Positions 36,472-46,414 of a DNA stretch of 64,000 bases are shown one piece after another. The first letter of the stretch is position 1. The number at the start of each line of letters is the position of its first letter. Position numbers and translations under genes: made by a program. The notes beneath the pieces are model-generated. The model did not search any database. It had not been told where the DNA came from and saw only the letters and a program-made list of their open reading frames with translations. The stretch is from Tepidimonas aquatica (GTDB lineage Bacteria > Pseudomonadota > Gammaproteobacteria > Burkholderiales > Burkholderiaceae_C), in assembly GCF_007556585.1 (NCBI RefSeq), contig NZ_VJNA01000009.1, positions 23,562 to 87,561 of the forward strand, given 5' to 3'.

Positions 36472-37425
36472 ATGAAACCCCGCGCCATCAGTGCCGATGT
36501 GCTGTTTGAGCGCCACCGCGAAACGCTCAAGTGGCAGTGGGTGGCGGGTCAAAGCGCCAGCGAGCGGCGCTTTGACGACAAGGCGGTGGCCGAGGCCCGC
36601 TCCGGCGCCGACTTGGTGGGCTACCTCAACTACATCCACCCGTATCGCGCCCAGGTGCTGGGCGCGCGCGAGGTGGCGTACCTGCTCAACGCCACCGAGG
36701 AAGACTGCCGCCGCCGGGTGGCGCGCATCGTGACGCTGGAGCCGCCGCTGCTGGTGGTGGCCGACGACCAGCCGCCGCCGACGGAGCTGGTGGCGATGTG
36801 CGAGCGCGCCCACATTCCGTTGTTTGCCACCGCGGCGTCGGCGGCGTTCGTCATCGACGTGCTGCGCGCGCACCTGTCGCGCTACTTTGCTGAGCGCACC
36901 ACGATGCACGGGGTGTTCATGGATATCCTGGGGCTGGGGGTGTTGATCACCGGCGAGTCGGGGCTGGGCAAAAGCGAGCTGGGGCTGGAGCTGATTTCGC
37001 GCGGGCACGGGCTGGTGGCCGACGATGCGGTGGACCTGTACCGCGTCAACCAAACCACCATCGAGGGCCGCTGCCCGGAGCTGCTGCAAAACCTGCTGGA
37101 GGTACGCGGCATCGGGCTGCTGGACATCAAAGCCATCTTTGGCGAGACGGCGGTGCGGCGCAAGATGCGGCTGCGCCTGATCGTGCACCTGGTGCGGCTG
37201 GCCACGCTGGAGCGCGACTACGAGCGGCTGCCGGGCGAGCCGCTGCACCAGGACGTGCTGGGCGTGGCGATCCGCAAGACCGTCATCCCCGTGGTGGCGG
37301 GGCGCAACATGGCGGTGCTGGTGGAAGCCGCCGTGCGCAACACCGTGCTGCAGCTGCGCGGCATCGACACGTACCAGGAATTCGTGCAGCGCCAGCGCGC
37401 CGCGATGTTGCGCGACGACGGTTGA
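36472..37425 (+). CDS. hprK: HPr kinase/phosphorylase
   Basis: The 317-residue bifunctional enzyme phosphorylates and dephosphorylates the regulatory Ser of HPr. The C-terminal catalytic domain shows the P-loop [18 protein letters not shown] (about residue 160), the catalytic His/Asp region [10 protein letters not shown], and the HprK signature [11 protein letters not shown]. The N-terminal 125 residues form the less conserved domain. In Proteobacteria it belongs to a regulatory PTS and pairs with ptsN, encoded 63 bp upstream. It converges on fur with a 21-bp gap. Confidence 0.96.
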   Translation: MKPRAISADVLFERHRETLKWQWVAGQSASERRFDDKAVAEARSGADLVGYLNYIHPYRAQVLGAREVAYLLNATEEDCRRRVARIVTLEPPLLVVADDQPPPTELVAMCERAHIPLFATAASAAFVIDVLRAHLSRYFAERTTMHGVFMDILGLGVLITGESGLGKSELGLELISRGHGLVADDAVDLYRVNQTTIEGRCPELLQNLLEVRGIGLLDIKAIFGETAVRRKMRLRLIVHLVRLATLERDYERLPGEPLHQDVLGVAIRKTVIPVVAGRNMAVLVEAAVRNTVLQLRGIDTYQEFVQRQRAAMLRDDG

Positions 37426-37446
37426 GCCGAGCCACGCTGGCTGGGG

Positions 37447-37896
37447 TCAGCCGCCGCGCCGACCTGCGGACCGGGTGCGGTGTGGGCAATCGGCACGGGT
37501 GCAGTGCGCGTACAGCGACAGCGCGTGTTCCTGCAGCGCAAAGCCACGCTCCTGCGCGATGATCTGCTGGCGCCGCTCGATTTCGGGGTCGTAAAACTCT
37601 TCGACGCGGCCGCAGTCCAGGCACACCAGGTGGTCATGGTGCTGGCCTTCGTTGAGCTCGTAGACGGCCTTGCCCGACTCGAAGTTGCTGCGCACCAGGA
37701 TGCCGGCCTGCTCGAACTGCGTCAGCACCCGGTACACGGTGGCCAGCCCGATGTCGGACTGCTCCTCCAGCAGGGCTTTGAAGACATCCTCGGCGGTCAT
37801 GTGACGCTGGCGGCCCGACTGGAAAATCTCCAGGATCTTGAGCCGCGGCAGCGTGGCCTTGAGCCCGGTGCTCTTGAGTTCTTCGAGGCTGGTCAT
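37447..37896 (-). CDS. fur: Ferric uptake regulator Fur
   Basis: The 149-residue iron-responsive repressor has an N-terminal winged helix ([30 protein letters not shown]). Its C-terminal metal-binding dimerisation domain contains the [16 protein letters not shown] sensor region and a second Cys pair (HCTRADCPH). The ATG at 37896 gives the usual N-terminus; a start seven codons upstream is possible. It is divergent from bamE across 115 bp, the standard betaproteobacterial arrangement. No clear Fur box was recognised in that gap. Confidence 0.96.
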   Translation of the reverse strand: MTSLEELKSTGLKATLPRLKILEIFQSGRQRHMTAEDVFKALLEEQSDIGLATVYRVLTQFEQAGILVRSNFESGKAVYELNEGQHHDHLVCLDCGRVEEFYDPEIERRQQIIAQERGFALQEHALSLYAHCTRADCPHRTRSAGRRGG

Positions 37897-37951
37897 CGCG
37901 TGTGGGCAGGGTCGCAAAAAGGAGCGGCGCCACGCCGCATGGGCACGCCAC

Positions 37952-37957
37952 TACAAT
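37952..37957 (+). promoter_or_regulatory. Possible -10 box TACAAT upstream of bamE
   Basis: TACAAT lies 54 bp before the bamE ATG in the fur-bamE gap. No convincing -35 hexamer sits 17 bp upstream, so this is a weak call. The overlapping AT-rich GATATAAC at 37967-37974 could instead serve fur on the other strand. Confidence 0.3.
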
Positions 37958-38011
37958 GGGCCTGATGATATAACCTGGTGCGCTGTTTGTGCGCGCCGTG
38001 CGGGTTTTGCC

Positions 38012-38590
38012 ATGCCACCGATCGCTTACCTTCGCCGTCGTCTTGTCGTCCCCGCTGCGCTGGGCTTGGCCGCCCTTGGGCTGGCGGGGTGTTCGTCGAT
38101 GGACGGCCTCAGCCAGCGCCTGTCGACCCTGGGTGGGGTCATCACGCCGTACCGCATCGATATCCTGCAGGGCAACGTCGTGGTGCGCGAGCAGGTCGAG
38201 GCGTTGCAGCCCGGCATGTCCCGCCAGCAGGTGCAGGCCATCCTGGGCACGCCGCTGGTGGCCAGCATTTTCCACGCCGACCGCTGGGACTACGTGTTCA
38301 CCTACCAGCGCCAGGGCCAGCCGGTGCAGCGCCGCGTGGTGACGGTGTGGTTCGAAGGCGACCGTATGGTGCGTGTGCAGACCGACGGCGAGCTGCCGAC
38401 CGAGCGGGAATTTGTTGCCTCGCTGCAGGTGCGCCGGCCCAGCGGCGAAGCGCCACCGCTGCAGGCCAGCGACGAGCAGCTGCAAGCCGCGCAGGCCGCA
38501 GGCCCCAAGGCGCCAGCGGCTGATGCTCCCGCCGCCAACCCGGCCACGCCGCCCGCGGCGGCGAGTTACCCGCCGCTGGAAGCGCGCTGA
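38012..38590 (+). CDS. bamE: Outer membrane assembly lipoprotein BamE
   Basis: The 192-residue lipoprotein has a signal peptide ending in the lipobox LAGC (about residue 27) and the SmpA/OmlA fold. The sequence [26 protein letters not shown] holds the QGN and GM family landmarks, and DYVFTYQ lies further on. It is a small subunit of the BAM complex that inserts beta-barrel proteins in the outer membrane. The last 60 residues are Ala/Pro-rich and extend beyond E. coli BamE. The ATG at 38012 gives a good signal peptide. dapB follows after 22 bp. Confidence 0.94.
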   Translation: MPPIAYLRRRLVVPAALGLAALGLAGCSSMDGLSQRLSTLGGVITPYRIDILQGNVVVREQVEALQPGMSRQQVQAILGTPLVASIFHADRWDYVFTYQRQGQPVQRRVVTVWFEGDRMVRVQTDGELPTEREFVASLQVRRPSGEAPPLQASDEQLQAAQAAGPKAPAADAPAANPATPPAAASYPPLEAR

Positions 38591-38612
38591 ACGCCGCCCC
38601 GACAACCACCCG

Positions 38613-39434
38613 ATGCCGACGACGATGACCACTCCTTACGCGATTGCCATCGCAGGTGCCAGCGGCCGCATGGGCCGCATGCTGATCGAAGCGGTGCTGG
38701 GCGCCGAGGACTGTACGCTCAGCGCCGCACTGGACCGCCCCGACAGCCCCGCCTTGGGGCAGGATGCCGCTGCTTTTTTGGGGCGCACCAGCGGTGTAAC
38801 GATCGGCGCCGATGTCGAGACCGCGCTGCGCGCAAGCCGCTTCCTGATCGACTTCACGCGCCCACAGGGGACGCTGGTGCACCTGCAGGCGTGTGTGCGC
38901 CACGGGGTGGCGATGGTGATTGGCACCACCGGCTTTGACGACGCGCAAAAGGCCGCCATCGAGGCCGCGGCGCAGCACATCCCGATCGTGCTGGCGCCCA
39001 ACATGAGCGTGGGCGTCAACGTCACGCTCAAGCTGCTGGAGTTGGCGGCGCAGGCATTGCGCGACGGCTACGACATCGAAATCGTCGAGGCCCACCACCG
39101 CCACAAGGTCGACGCCCCCAGCGGCACCGCGCTGAAGATGGGCGAGGTCATCGCGGCGGCGCAGGGGCGCCGGCTGCAGGACTGCGCGGTGTACGAGCGC
39201 GTGGGCCACACGGGCGAGCGGCCGGCCGGCGCCATCGGCTTTGCCACGGTGCGCGGCGGCGACGTGGTGGGCGACCACACGGTGATGTTTTTGGGCAGCG
39301 GCGAGCGCATCGAAATCACGCACAAGTCCAGCAGCCGCGCCACCTACGCCCAGGGCAGCCTGCGCGCGGTGCGCTTTTTGGCCACGCGCCGCGCCGGCCT
39401 GTACGACATGTTCGACGTGCTGGGGTTGCGCTGA
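38613..39434 (+). CDS. dapB: 4-hydroxy-tetrahydrodipicolinate reductase
   Basis: The 273-residue NAD(P)H-dependent enzyme of lysine and diaminopimelate synthesis shows the nucleotide-binding [14 protein letters not shown] at the start. The catalytic signature is [19 protein letters not shown] (about residue 150), and the C-terminal substrate-binding part is [15 protein letters not shown]. An ATG at 38625, four codons in, is an alternative start. It is downstream of bamE, as usual in this order. Confidence 0.96.
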   Translation: MPTTMTTPYAIAIAGASGRMGRMLIEAVLGAEDCTLSAALDRPDSPALGQDAAAFLGRTSGVTIGADVETALRASRFLIDFTRPQGTLVHLQACVRHGVAMVIGTTGFDDAQKAAIEAAAQHIPIVLAPNMSVGVNVTLKLLELAAQALRDGYDIEIVEAHHRHKVDAPSGTALKMGEVIAAAQGRRLQDCAVYERVGHTGERPAGAIGFATVRGGDVVGDHTVMFLGSGERIEITHKSSSRATYAQGSLRAVRFLATRRAGLYDMFDVLGLR

Positions 39435-39489
39435 AAGCGGCCGCACCCCGGCGAGCAGCCGTTTGGCACAACACGAGGAGGCAAGCACG

Positions 39490-40209
39490 ATGACGATCCA
39501 AACCCGCACCATCGACTACACGCACGACGGCGTCACCTTCGAAGGCCTGCTGGCGTGGGACGACACCGCCAGTGGACCGCGGCCGGCGGTGGCGGTGGCG
39601 CATGCCTGGGCCGGGCGCAGCGCGTTCGAAGACGGCAAGGCCCGCGCACTGGCCGAAGCCGGCTACGTCGGCTTTGCGATGGACGTGTACGGCAAGGGCA
39701 AACGCGGCAGTAACAACGAAGAAAACGCGGCGCTGATGACGCCACTGGTGCAAAACCGCCCACTGCTGCAGGCGCGGCTGGGCGCGGCGTTGGCGACGCT
39801 GGCGCAGCAGCCCGAGGTCGACGCGCAGCGCCTGGCGGCCATCGGTTTTTGCTTTGGTGGCTTGAGCGTGCTGGACATGGCGCGCTGCGGCCTGCCGCTG
39901 CGTGGGGTGGTGAGCTTTCATGGCCTGTTCACGCCGCCGGGCAACACCGCCGGTCGCCGCATCGACGCCAAGGTGCTGGCGCTGCACGGGTGGGACGACC
40001 CCATGGCCAAGCCTGAGGCGGTGCTGGCGTTTGCGCAGGAAATGACCGCCGCCGGCGCCGACTGGCAGTTGCACGCCTACGGCGGCACGATGCATGCCTT
40101 CACCAACCCGCAAGCCAATGACCCTGGCTTTGGCACCGTCTACAGCGCCCGTGCCGACGCGCGCTCGTGGCAGGCGATGCGCAACTTTTTGGCCGAGGTG
40201 CTGGCGTGA
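39490..40209 (+). CDS. Dienelactone hydrolase family alpha/beta-hydrolase
   Basis: The 239-residue protein has the alpha/beta-hydrolase fold with the Cys nucleophile elbow GFCFGG (about residue 121), an acidic residue in HGWDDPM and the catalytic His in GGTMHAFTNP, the Cys-Asp-His triad of dienelactone hydrolases. Such proteins hydrolyse lactones or act as general carboxylesterases; no aromatic-degradation genes are nearby, so the substrate is unknown. GAGGAGG at about 39474 precedes the ATG at 39490, which was chosen over an in-frame start nine codons upstream. Confidence 0.9.
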   Translation: MTIQTRTIDYTHDGVTFEGLLAWDDTASGPRPAVAVAHAWAGRSAFEDGKARALAEAGYVGFAMDVYGKGKRGSNNEENAALMTPLVQNRPLLQARLGAALATLAQQPEVDAQRLAAIGFCFGGLSVLDMARCGLPLRGVVSFHGLFTPPGNTAGRRIDAKVLALHGWDDPMAKPEAVLAFAQEMTAAGADWQLHAYGGTMHAFTNPQANDPGFGTVYSARADARSWQAMRNFLAEVLA

Positions 40210-40247
40210 GGCCCGACTGTTCCGGGGGGGGCTGGCATTTTGCTCGG

Positions 40248-40260
40248 TTGACCTGGTCAA
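40248..40260. promoter_or_regulatory. Perfect palindrome TTGACCTGGTCAA, operator candidate
   Basis: Two exact 6-bp arms flank one base in the 272-bp gap between the dienelactone hydrolase gene and leuS. A related half (TGACCTGGTG) follows at about 40270. A TACAAT at 40389-40394 could be the leuS -10. I do not recognise the palindrome as a known regulator's site. Confidence 0.3.
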
Positions 40261-40481
40261 AAAGCCAGGATGACCTGGTGGCCGGTGGTGACGCCCGTAT
40301 GGTTCGGCCAGGTGCCGACCGTGGCGCCTCTTTTGACTGCGCTGGCGTGAGCAGCGCGCGCAGCACGCCCGCGCCCCGTGGCGGCCGATACAATCCCTGC
40401 GCAGTAAACCCCTGCTGATTTGCGCGGTGCCGCTGGGCGCGTGGACGCCCCAGGCTGCTGCGCTGTCGAGTGCCGCCTGCC

Positions 40482-43184
40482 ATGCAAGACACCTACACCC
40501 CCCGCGACGTCGAGGCCGCCGCCCAGGCCGCCTGGGCGGCGCGGGACGCCTACCGCGTCACCGAAGACGCGACCAAGCCCAAGTTCTACGCCTGCTCCAT
40601 GCTGCCGTACCCCAGCGGCAAGCTGCACATGGGGCATGTGCGCAACTACACCATCAACGACATGATGGCGCGTCAGTTGCGCATGAAGGGCTACAACGTC
40701 CTCATGCCCATGGGGTGGGACGCCTTTGGGCTGCCGGCGGAAAACGCCGCCATCAAAAACGGCGTGCCGCCGGCGCGCTGGACCTACGACAACATCGCCT
40801 ACATGAAGCGGCAGATGCAGGCGATGGGCCTGGCCATCGACTGGAGCCGCGAGATCGCCACCTGCAGCCCGGACTATTACAAGTGGAACCAGTGGCTGTT
40901 CCTCAAGATGCTGGAGGCGGGCATCGCCTACCGCAAGACGCAGGTGGTCAACTGGGACCCGGTCGACCAGACGGTGCTGGCCAACGAGCAGGTCATCGAC
41001 GGGCGCGGCTGGCGCACGGGGGCGCTCGTCGAAAAGCGCGAGATCCCCGGCTACTACCTGGCCATCACGAAGTACGCCGACGAGCTGCTGGCGGCGGTGG
41101 CGGATCCGTCCGACCCCAACTACCTGCACGGCTGGCCCGAGCGCGTGCGCCTGATGCAGGAAAACTGGATCGGCAAAAGCACCGGGGTGCGCTTTGCCTT
41201 CACGCACGACATCCGCGACGCGCAAGGGCACCTGATCCAGGATGGGCGGCTGTACGTGTTCACCACACGCGCCGACACCATCATGGGTGTGACCTTCTGC
41301 GCGGTGGCGCCCGAGCACCCGCTGGCGCAGCACGCCGCGGCGGGTAACCCGGCGCTGGCGGCGTTCATCGAGCGCTGCAAGCTGGGCGGCACCACCGAGG
41401 CGGAGCTGGCCCTGAAAGAAAAGGAGGGCATGCCCACGGGGCTGACGGTGCGCCATCCCCTCACCGGCGAGGCCATCCCGGTGTGGGTGGGCAACTACGT
41501 GCTGATGAGCTACGGCGACGGCGCCGTGATGGGGGTGCCCGCGCACGACGAGCGCGACTTTGCCTTTGCCAAGAAGTACGGGCTGTCCATCAAGCAGGTG
41601 ATCGAGGTGCCGGGCGAGGTGTTTTCCACCGAGGCCTGGGCCGAGTGGTACGCCGACAAGCAGCGCGGCCGCTGTGTGCACTCCGGCGTGCTCGACGGTC
41701 TGGCGCACGAAGCGGCGGTGGACAAGGTGGCCGAGCTGCTGGCCGCGCAGGGCCTGGGCGAAAAAAAGACCACCTACCGCCTGCGCGATTGGGGCATCAG
41801 CCGCCAGCGCTACTGGGGCACGCCCATCCCCATCATCCACTGCGACGACTGCGGTCCGGTGCCTGTGCCCTACGAGGACCTGCCGGTGGTGCTGCCCGAA
41901 GACCTGGTGCCCGACGGCAGCGGCAACCCGCTGGCCAAGTGCGAATCGTTCCTGAAGGTCGATTGCCCGCGCTGCGGCAAGCCCGCGCGGCGCGAGACCG
42001 ACACGATGGACACCTTCGTGGACTCGTCGTGGTACTTCATGCGCTACTGCGACCCGCACCTGGTCGACGCCATGGTGGGCGAGGGCACGCGCTACTGGAT
42101 GCCGATGGACCAGTACATCGGCGGTATCGAGCACGCCATTTTGCACCTGCTGTACGCGCGCTTTTGGACCAAGGTGATGCGCGACCTGGGGCTGGTGCAG
42201 GTGGACGAGCCGTTTCAGCGCCTGCTCACGCAGGGCATGGTGCTGAACCACATCTACAGCCGCCGCACCGCCAAGGGGGCCAAGGAGTACTTCTGGCCGC
42301 ACGACGTCGAGCACGTGCTGGATGCGTCCGGCAAGATCGTCGGTGCGCGGCTCAAGCGCGACGTGCCCAGCGCCGATGGTGTGCTGCCCGCCGGCACGCC
42401 GATCGACTACGAAGGCGTGGGCACGATGTCGAAGTCGAAAAACAACGGCGTCGACCCGCAGGACCTCATCGAAAAGTACGGCGCCGACACGGCGCGTCTG
42501 TACACCATGTTTACGGCGCCGCCCGAGGCCACGTTGGAGTGGAACGACGCCGCCGTCGAGGGCAGCCACCGGTTCCTGAAGCGCGTGTGGGCGTTTGGCC
42601 AGCGTTTGGCGGCGCTGGACCACAGCGCGGCGGCGCAGGCCGCGCAGGGGGCGGGGTCGTTGGCCGACGTGGCCTACGGCAAGGCCGCGCGTGCGCTGCG
42701 GCGCGACATCCACACGCTGCTCAAACAGGTGGACTACGACTACCAGCGCATGCAGTACAACACCGTGGTGTCGGGCTGCATGAAGATGCTCAACGCGCTG
42801 GAGGCGTTCGACCCCAGTGACGAGCCCGGCGGCGGCGTGGCGCTGATCGAAGGCTTTGGCATCTTGCTGCGCTGCCTGTACCCGGTCACGCCGCACCTCA
42901 CGTGGGTGCTGTGGCAGCGCTTGGGGTATGCGGGCGCGCTGGGTGACTTGCTGGATGCGCCGTGGCCGCAGCCCGACGAGGCGGCGTTGCAGCGCGACGA
43001 GTTGGAGCTGGTGCTGCAAATCAACGGCAAGGTGCGCGGCAGCCTGACGGTGCCCGCCGACGCCGACCGTGCCGCCATCGAGGCCGCCGCATTGGCCGCG
43101 CCCGAGGTGGCGCGTTACGGCGAAGGGCGCACGCCCAACAAGGTGGTCGTCGTGCCGGGGCGGCTTGTCAACGTGGTGGTGTGA
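40482..43184 (+). CDS. leuS: Leucyl-tRNA synthetase
   Basis: The 900-residue class I synthetase charges tRNA-Leu. It has the HIGH motif as HMGH in [15 protein letters not shown], the editing CP1 domain (residues about 225-420, with [12 protein letters not shown]) and the KMSKS loop as MSKSKNNG (about residue 648), then the anticodon-binding domain. The ATG at 40482 is chosen; a GTG four codons upstream is less likely. The stop overlaps the GTG start of lptE. Confidence 0.98.
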   Translation: MQDTYTPRDVEAAAQAAWAARDAYRVTEDATKPKFYACSMLPYPSGKLHMGHVRNYTINDMMARQLRMKGYNVLMPMGWDAFGLPAENAAIKNGVPPARWTYDNIAYMKRQMQAMGLAIDWSREIATCSPDYYKWNQWLFLKMLEAGIAYRKTQVVNWDPVDQTVLANEQVIDGRGWRTGALVEKREIPGYYLAITKYADELLAAVADPSDPNYLHGWPERVRLMQENWIGKSTGVRFAFTHDIRDAQGHLIQDGRLYVFTTRADTIMGVTFCAVAPEHPLAQHAAAGNPALAAFIERCKLGGTTEAELALKEKEGMPTGLTVRHPLTGEAIPVWVGNYVLMSYGDGAVMGVPAHDERDFAFAKKYGLSIKQVIEVPGEVFSTEAWAEWYADKQRGRCVHSGVLDGLAHEAAVDKVAELLAAQGLGEKKTTYRLRDWGISRQRYWGTPIPIIHCDDCGPVPVPYEDLPVVLPEDLVPDGSGNPLAKCESFLKVDCPRCGKPARRETDTMDTFVDSSWYFMRYCDPHLVDAMVGEGTRYWMPMDQYIGGIEHAILHLLYARFWTKVMRDLGLVQVDEPFQRLLTQGMVLNHIYSRRTAKGAKEYFWPHDVEHVLDASGKIVGARLKRDVPSADGVLPAGTPIDYEGVGTMSKSKNNGVDPQDLIEKYGADTARLYTMFTAPPEATLEWNDAAVEGSHRFLKRVWAFGQRLAALDHSAAAQAAQGAGSLADVAYGKAARALRRDIHTLLKQVDYDYQRMQYNTVVSGCMKMLNALEAFDPSDEPGGGVALIEGFGILLRCLYPVTPHLTWVLWQRLGYAGALGDLLDAPWPQPDEAALQRDELELVLQINGKVRGSLTVPADADRAAIEAAALAAPEVARYGEGRTPNKVVVVPGRLVNVVV

Positions 43185-43729
43185 CGGTGCTGGCGCGGCG
43201 CACCTGGATGGGCTGGGCGGCCGGGGCGGCCATGGCGTCGCTGGCCGGCTGCGGGTTCCAGCTGCGCGGCGCCGGGTTGCAGTTGGCGTTTCGCACCTTG
43301 CGCCTGCAAGCGGGCGCCGACAGCGACGTGCTGCAAAGCCTGCGCGCGCAGCTGCAAGCCAGCGGCGTGCAGGTGCTCGACGCACCGGCTCCGACCGCGC
43401 CCGGCACCGCGGCGCCGGTGCCCGATGTGGTGCTGCACGTGCTGCTGGACCAGCGCGAGCGTGTCGTTGTGGGCACCACCAGCGCCGGCCAGGTGCGTGA
43501 GCTGCTGCTGCGCCGCCGGGTGCGTTTTGCGCTGCGCACCCCGGCCGGGCGCGAGCTGATCGAACCCACCGAGCTGCAACAAGAGCGCGAGCTCAGCTAC
43601 GCCGAGACGGTGGCGCTGGGCAAAGAGGCCGAAGAAGCGCTGCTGTTTGCCGACATGCGCACCGCCATCGTGCGCCAGTGGATGGTGCTGCTGGCGCGCG
43701 TCAACCTGCCGGCGGGTGCGCCGCGTTGA
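43181..43729 (+). CDS. lptE: LPS-assembly lipoprotein LptE
   Basis: The 182-residue outer-membrane lipoprotein plugs the LptD barrel in lipopolysaccharide export. It has a short signal with lipobox LAGC followed by the typical GFQLRGAG start, and a C-terminal helix ending in [15 protein letters not shown]. The GTG start overlaps the leuS stop (GTGA). In related genomes holA follows directly, but here an antisense arginase gene intervenes. Confidence 0.93.
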   Translation: MTVLARRTWMGWAAGAAMASLAGCGFQLRGAGLQLAFRTLRLQAGADSDVLQSLRAQLQASGVQVLDAPAPTAPGTAAPVPDVVLHVLLDQRERVVVGTTSAGQVRELLLRRRVRFALRTPAGRELIEPTELQQERELSYAETVALGKEAEEALLFADMRTAIVRQWMVLLARVNLPAGAPR

Positions 43730-43763
43730 CGCCGCCGCTGTGCCCGGCGGTGGATGCTGGACC

Positions 43764-44726
43764 TCAGTGCCTGCGGCGCACCTGGTGCTCGCGCATCAGG
43801 GTGCTTTTGCCAAACAGGCTCTCCACCAGGTCGACCGCCAGCCGCGCGGTGCGGTTGCGCTCGTCCAGCGCCGGGTTGAGCTCGACGATGTCGAGGCTGC
43901 CCAGGCGCCCGGTGTCGGCGATCATTTCCATGCACAGCTGGGCCTCGCGGTAGGTGGGGCCGCCGGGGACCGTGGTGCCGACGCCGGGGGCAATGTCGGG
44001 ATCAAGGAAGTCGACGTCAAAGCTGACGTGCAGGTGGGTGTTGGCATCCAGCCCCGCCAGCGCTTGCTCCATCGCGTGGCGCATGCCCATTTCGTCGATG
44101 TAGCGCATGTCGTACACCTCCAGCCGCTGCGCGTGGACAAAGCGCTTTTCGCCGGGGTCGACGCTGCGGATGCCGATTTGGCGCACCTGGCTTGGGTGCA
44201 GGGCGGGGCTGGTGCCGCCCAGGTGCGTGAGCGCCTGCGGCCCGAAGCCGCACAGCACCGCCACCGGCATGCCGTGCAGGTTACCACTGGGGGTCAGTTC
44301 GGACGTGTTGAAGTCGGCGTGGGCGTCCAGCCACAGCACGCGCAGCGTTTGGCCGGTGGCACGGCAGTGGCGCGCCACGGCGCTGATCGAGCCCATGGCC
44401 AGGCAGTGGTCGCCGCCCAGCAGGACAGGCAGGTGGCCTTGTTGCAGCTCGGCGTGCACCGCCTCGTGCACCGCACGGTTCCAGGCCAGGACCTCGTCCA
44501 GATGGCGGTAGCCGTCCTGCGCCGGTTGCCACGGGTTGGCTGGCCCGTGCAGGTTGCCGCGGTCCAGCACGCGCACGCCCTGCGCCTGCAGGGCCTCGGC
44601 CAGACCCGCCACGCGCAAGGCCTCGGGGCCCATCGAGGCGCCGCGCGCACCGGCACCGACGTCGGTGGGGGCGCCGATCAGCGCCACGGTGTTGGACAGG
44701 GTGGTGGGCATGGACGTTGTGATCAT
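43764..44726 (-). CDS. rocF: Arginase
   Basis: The 320-residue dinuclear manganese enzyme hydrolyses arginine to urea and ornithine. Its ligand motifs are LLGGDHCLAMGS, LWLDAHADFNT and SFDVDFLDP, with the substrate-contacting SGNLHGMPVA between them. The start is ATG 44726 or 44711. It lies antisense between lptE and holA, which are usually adjacent, so it was probably inserted. Urea formed here could be used if the carboxylase at 22046-25684 also accepts urea; that is speculative. Confidence 0.95.
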   Translation of the reverse strand: MITTSMPTTLSNTVALIGAPTDVGAGARGASMGPEALRVAGLAEALQAQGVRVLDRGNLHGPANPWQPAQDGYRHLDEVLAWNRAVHEAVHAELQQGHLPVLLGGDHCLAMGSISAVARHCRATGQTLRVLWLDAHADFNTSELTPSGNLHGMPVAVLCGFGPQALTHLGGTSPALHPSQVRQIGIRSVDPGEKRFVHAQRLEVYDMRYIDEMGMRHAMEQALAGLDANTHLHVSFDVDFLDPDIAPGVGTTVPGGPTYREAQLCMEMIADTGRLGSLDIVELNPALDERNRTARLAVDLVESLFGKSTLMREHQVRRRH

Positions 44727-44807
44727 GGTGTCACGGGTACGCGGGACAGCATCCCGCGATTGTGCACGTTGCGAAGGCGGTTGAGGTGGATGCCTACAAT
44801 GGCAAGC

Positions 44808-45869
44808 ATGCAGCTCACCCCCGCCCAGTTGCCTGCCCACTTGCAGCGCGCGCCGGCGCCGCTGTACGTGGTGCACGGCGACGAGCCGCTGTTGGTGCAA
44901 GAGGCGTGTGACGCCATACGGGCGGCGGCGCGGGCGGCGGGGCACACCGAGCGCACCGTGTTCACGATGGCCAGCGCGCAGGCGGACTGGAGTGCCGTGC
45001 TGGCTGCGCTGGGGGCGCTGAGCCTGTTTGCCGACAAGCGCGTGTTGGAGGTGCGCATCCCGTCGGGCAAGCCCGGCCGCGACGGCGCGGCCGCGCTGGA
45101 GCAGCTGGCGACACAGGCCGCGCACAGCGCCGACACGGTGACGCTGGTGGTGCTGCCGCGGCTGGACGCCGCCACGCTGAAAAGCGGCTGGATGGCGGCG
45201 CTTGCGGCCCACGGGGTGGTGGTGCGCGTCGACCCGGTCGAGCGCGCCCAGTTGCCGGCGTGGATCGCGCAACGCCTGGCGGCGCAGGGGCAGCGCGTGG
45301 CCGAGGGCGAGGAAGGCCTGCGTACGCTCACCTTCATGGCCGACCGGGTCGAAGGCAACCTGCTGGCCGCGCATCAGGAGGTGGTCAAGCTCGGCCTGCT
45401 GCACCCGCCGGGCGAGCTGAGCCTGGAGCAGGTGCGTCGCGCCGTGCTCGACGTGGCGCGCTACGACCCGTTCAAGCTGCCGTTGGCGGTGCTGGACGGG
45501 GCGCTGGCGCGCGTGCAGCGCATGCTGCAAGGCTTGCAAGCCGAGGGCGTGGCGCCGGTGCCGGTGCACTGGGCGTTGGCCGAGGAGCTGCGCGCGCTGC
45601 ACGCGGTGCGCCGCGCGCTGGACGCCGGCCAGCCTTTGCCGCTGGCGCTGCGCGAGCAGCGCGTGTGGGGCGCGCGCGAGCAGCGCTACGAGCGCCTGGC
45701 GCCACGGCTGCGCAGCGCGCTGACCGGCCGCTGGCTGGCCGAGGCGCAGACGGTGGATGGCGTGGTCAAGGGGCTGCCCCATCCGGATTGGCCATCCGAC
45801 CCCTGGGCGGCGCTGCAGCGGCTGGCCGTGGGCGTGGCGGCGGGGTGTGCGCGGGCCTCGGTTGGCTGA
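44808..45869 (+). CDS. holA: DNA polymerase III delta subunit
   Basis: The 353-residue clamp-loader subunit opens the beta sliding clamp. It begins MQLTPAQLPAHLQRAPAPLY followed by VVHGDEPLLVQEA, typical of HolA, with FADKRVLEVRIPSGKPG and NLLAAHQEVVKLGLL further on. Two other in-frame ATGs lie 9 and 18 bp upstream. A possible -10 (TACAAT, 44794-44799) sits just before the start. Its 3' end is overlapped on the other strand by an open AraC-type remnant. Confidence 0.93.
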   Translation: MQLTPAQLPAHLQRAPAPLYVVHGDEPLLVQEACDAIRAAARAAGHTERTVFTMASAQADWSAVLAALGALSLFADKRVLEVRIPSGKPGRDGAAALEQLATQAAHSADTVTLVVLPRLDAATLKSGWMAALAAHGVVVRVDPVERAQLPAWIAQRLAAQGQRVAEGEEGLRTLTFMADRVEGNLLAAHQEVVKLGLLHPPGELSLEQVRRAVLDVARYDPFKLPLAVLDGALARVQRMLQGLQAEGVAPVPVHWALAEELRALHAVRRALDAGQPLPLALREQRVWGAREQRYERLAPRLRSALTGRWLAEAQTVDGVVKGLPHPDWPSDPWAALQRLAVGVAAGCARASVG

Positions 45870-46095
45870 TCGGCGCACAGCGGTTGTCCGCCCAACGCGG
45901 CCGTGCGAAAATCGCTCGGGGACATGCCGGTGCGCTCCCGAAACACCTTGCTGAAGTGTGCGATGTTGGCAAAGCCCAGGCCCAGTGCGATGTCGGTGAT
46001 GGTGCGGTGCGCATGGGCAGGGCTGGCCAGCTCGCGCATCGCGCCCTGCAGACGGCGGCGCAGGATGTACTGAGCCAGAGTGTCATTCTCGGTGG
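45850..46095 (-). pseudogene. Remnant of an AraC-family regulator (C-terminal DNA-binding domain)
   Basis: On the minus strand a frame encodes an AraC-type helix-turn-helix domain: ENDTLAQYILRRRLQ, then ITDIALGLGFANIAHFSKVF and GMSPSDFRTAAL. The N-terminal sensor domain and any proper start are missing. The frame runs on without its own stop into the antisense of holA. About 80 residues of recognisable domain survive. It abuts an aldehyde dehydrogenase remnant on the other strand, so the two probably came from one lost locus. Confidence 0.75.
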
Positions 46096-46341
46096 TAATG
46101 CTTACGGGCTCAGCGCAGCTGTGTTTGGGGGGACTTGGCCCGGGCGATGCAAGTCGCGATGCGTATCGACTCCGGTATTTGCCATGTCAATGGGCCCACA
46201 GTGCACGATGAGGCGCAGATGCCATTTGGTGGCGTCAAGGGCTCGGGCATAGGTCGTTTCGGTGGCAAGGCGGGCATACACGAATTCACCGAGCTGCGCT
46301 GGATCACGGTTCAAACTACACCCCGTCATTACCCGTTTTGA
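46090..46341 (+). pseudogene. Remnant of an aldehyde dehydrogenase (C-terminal end)
   Basis: The last 80 or so residues of an aldehyde dehydrogenase, of the vanillin or salicylaldehyde dehydrogenase type, remain: NAYGLSAAVFG in one frame, then ARAMQVAMRIDSGICHVNGP and MPFGGVKGSGIGRFGGKAG in another. A frameshift at the G-run around 46125 separates the two. The C-terminus (ELRWITVQTTPRHYPF then stop) is intact. The catalytic Cys and cofactor domains are absent, so it is non-functional. Confidence 0.85.
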
Positions 46342-46414
46342 ACTCGCCCGTGAGGCCCGGCGGTTCGCGGACGACGAACGGGTGTGGGCGGGCCGTCTGC
46401 TAACATCGCGCCCC

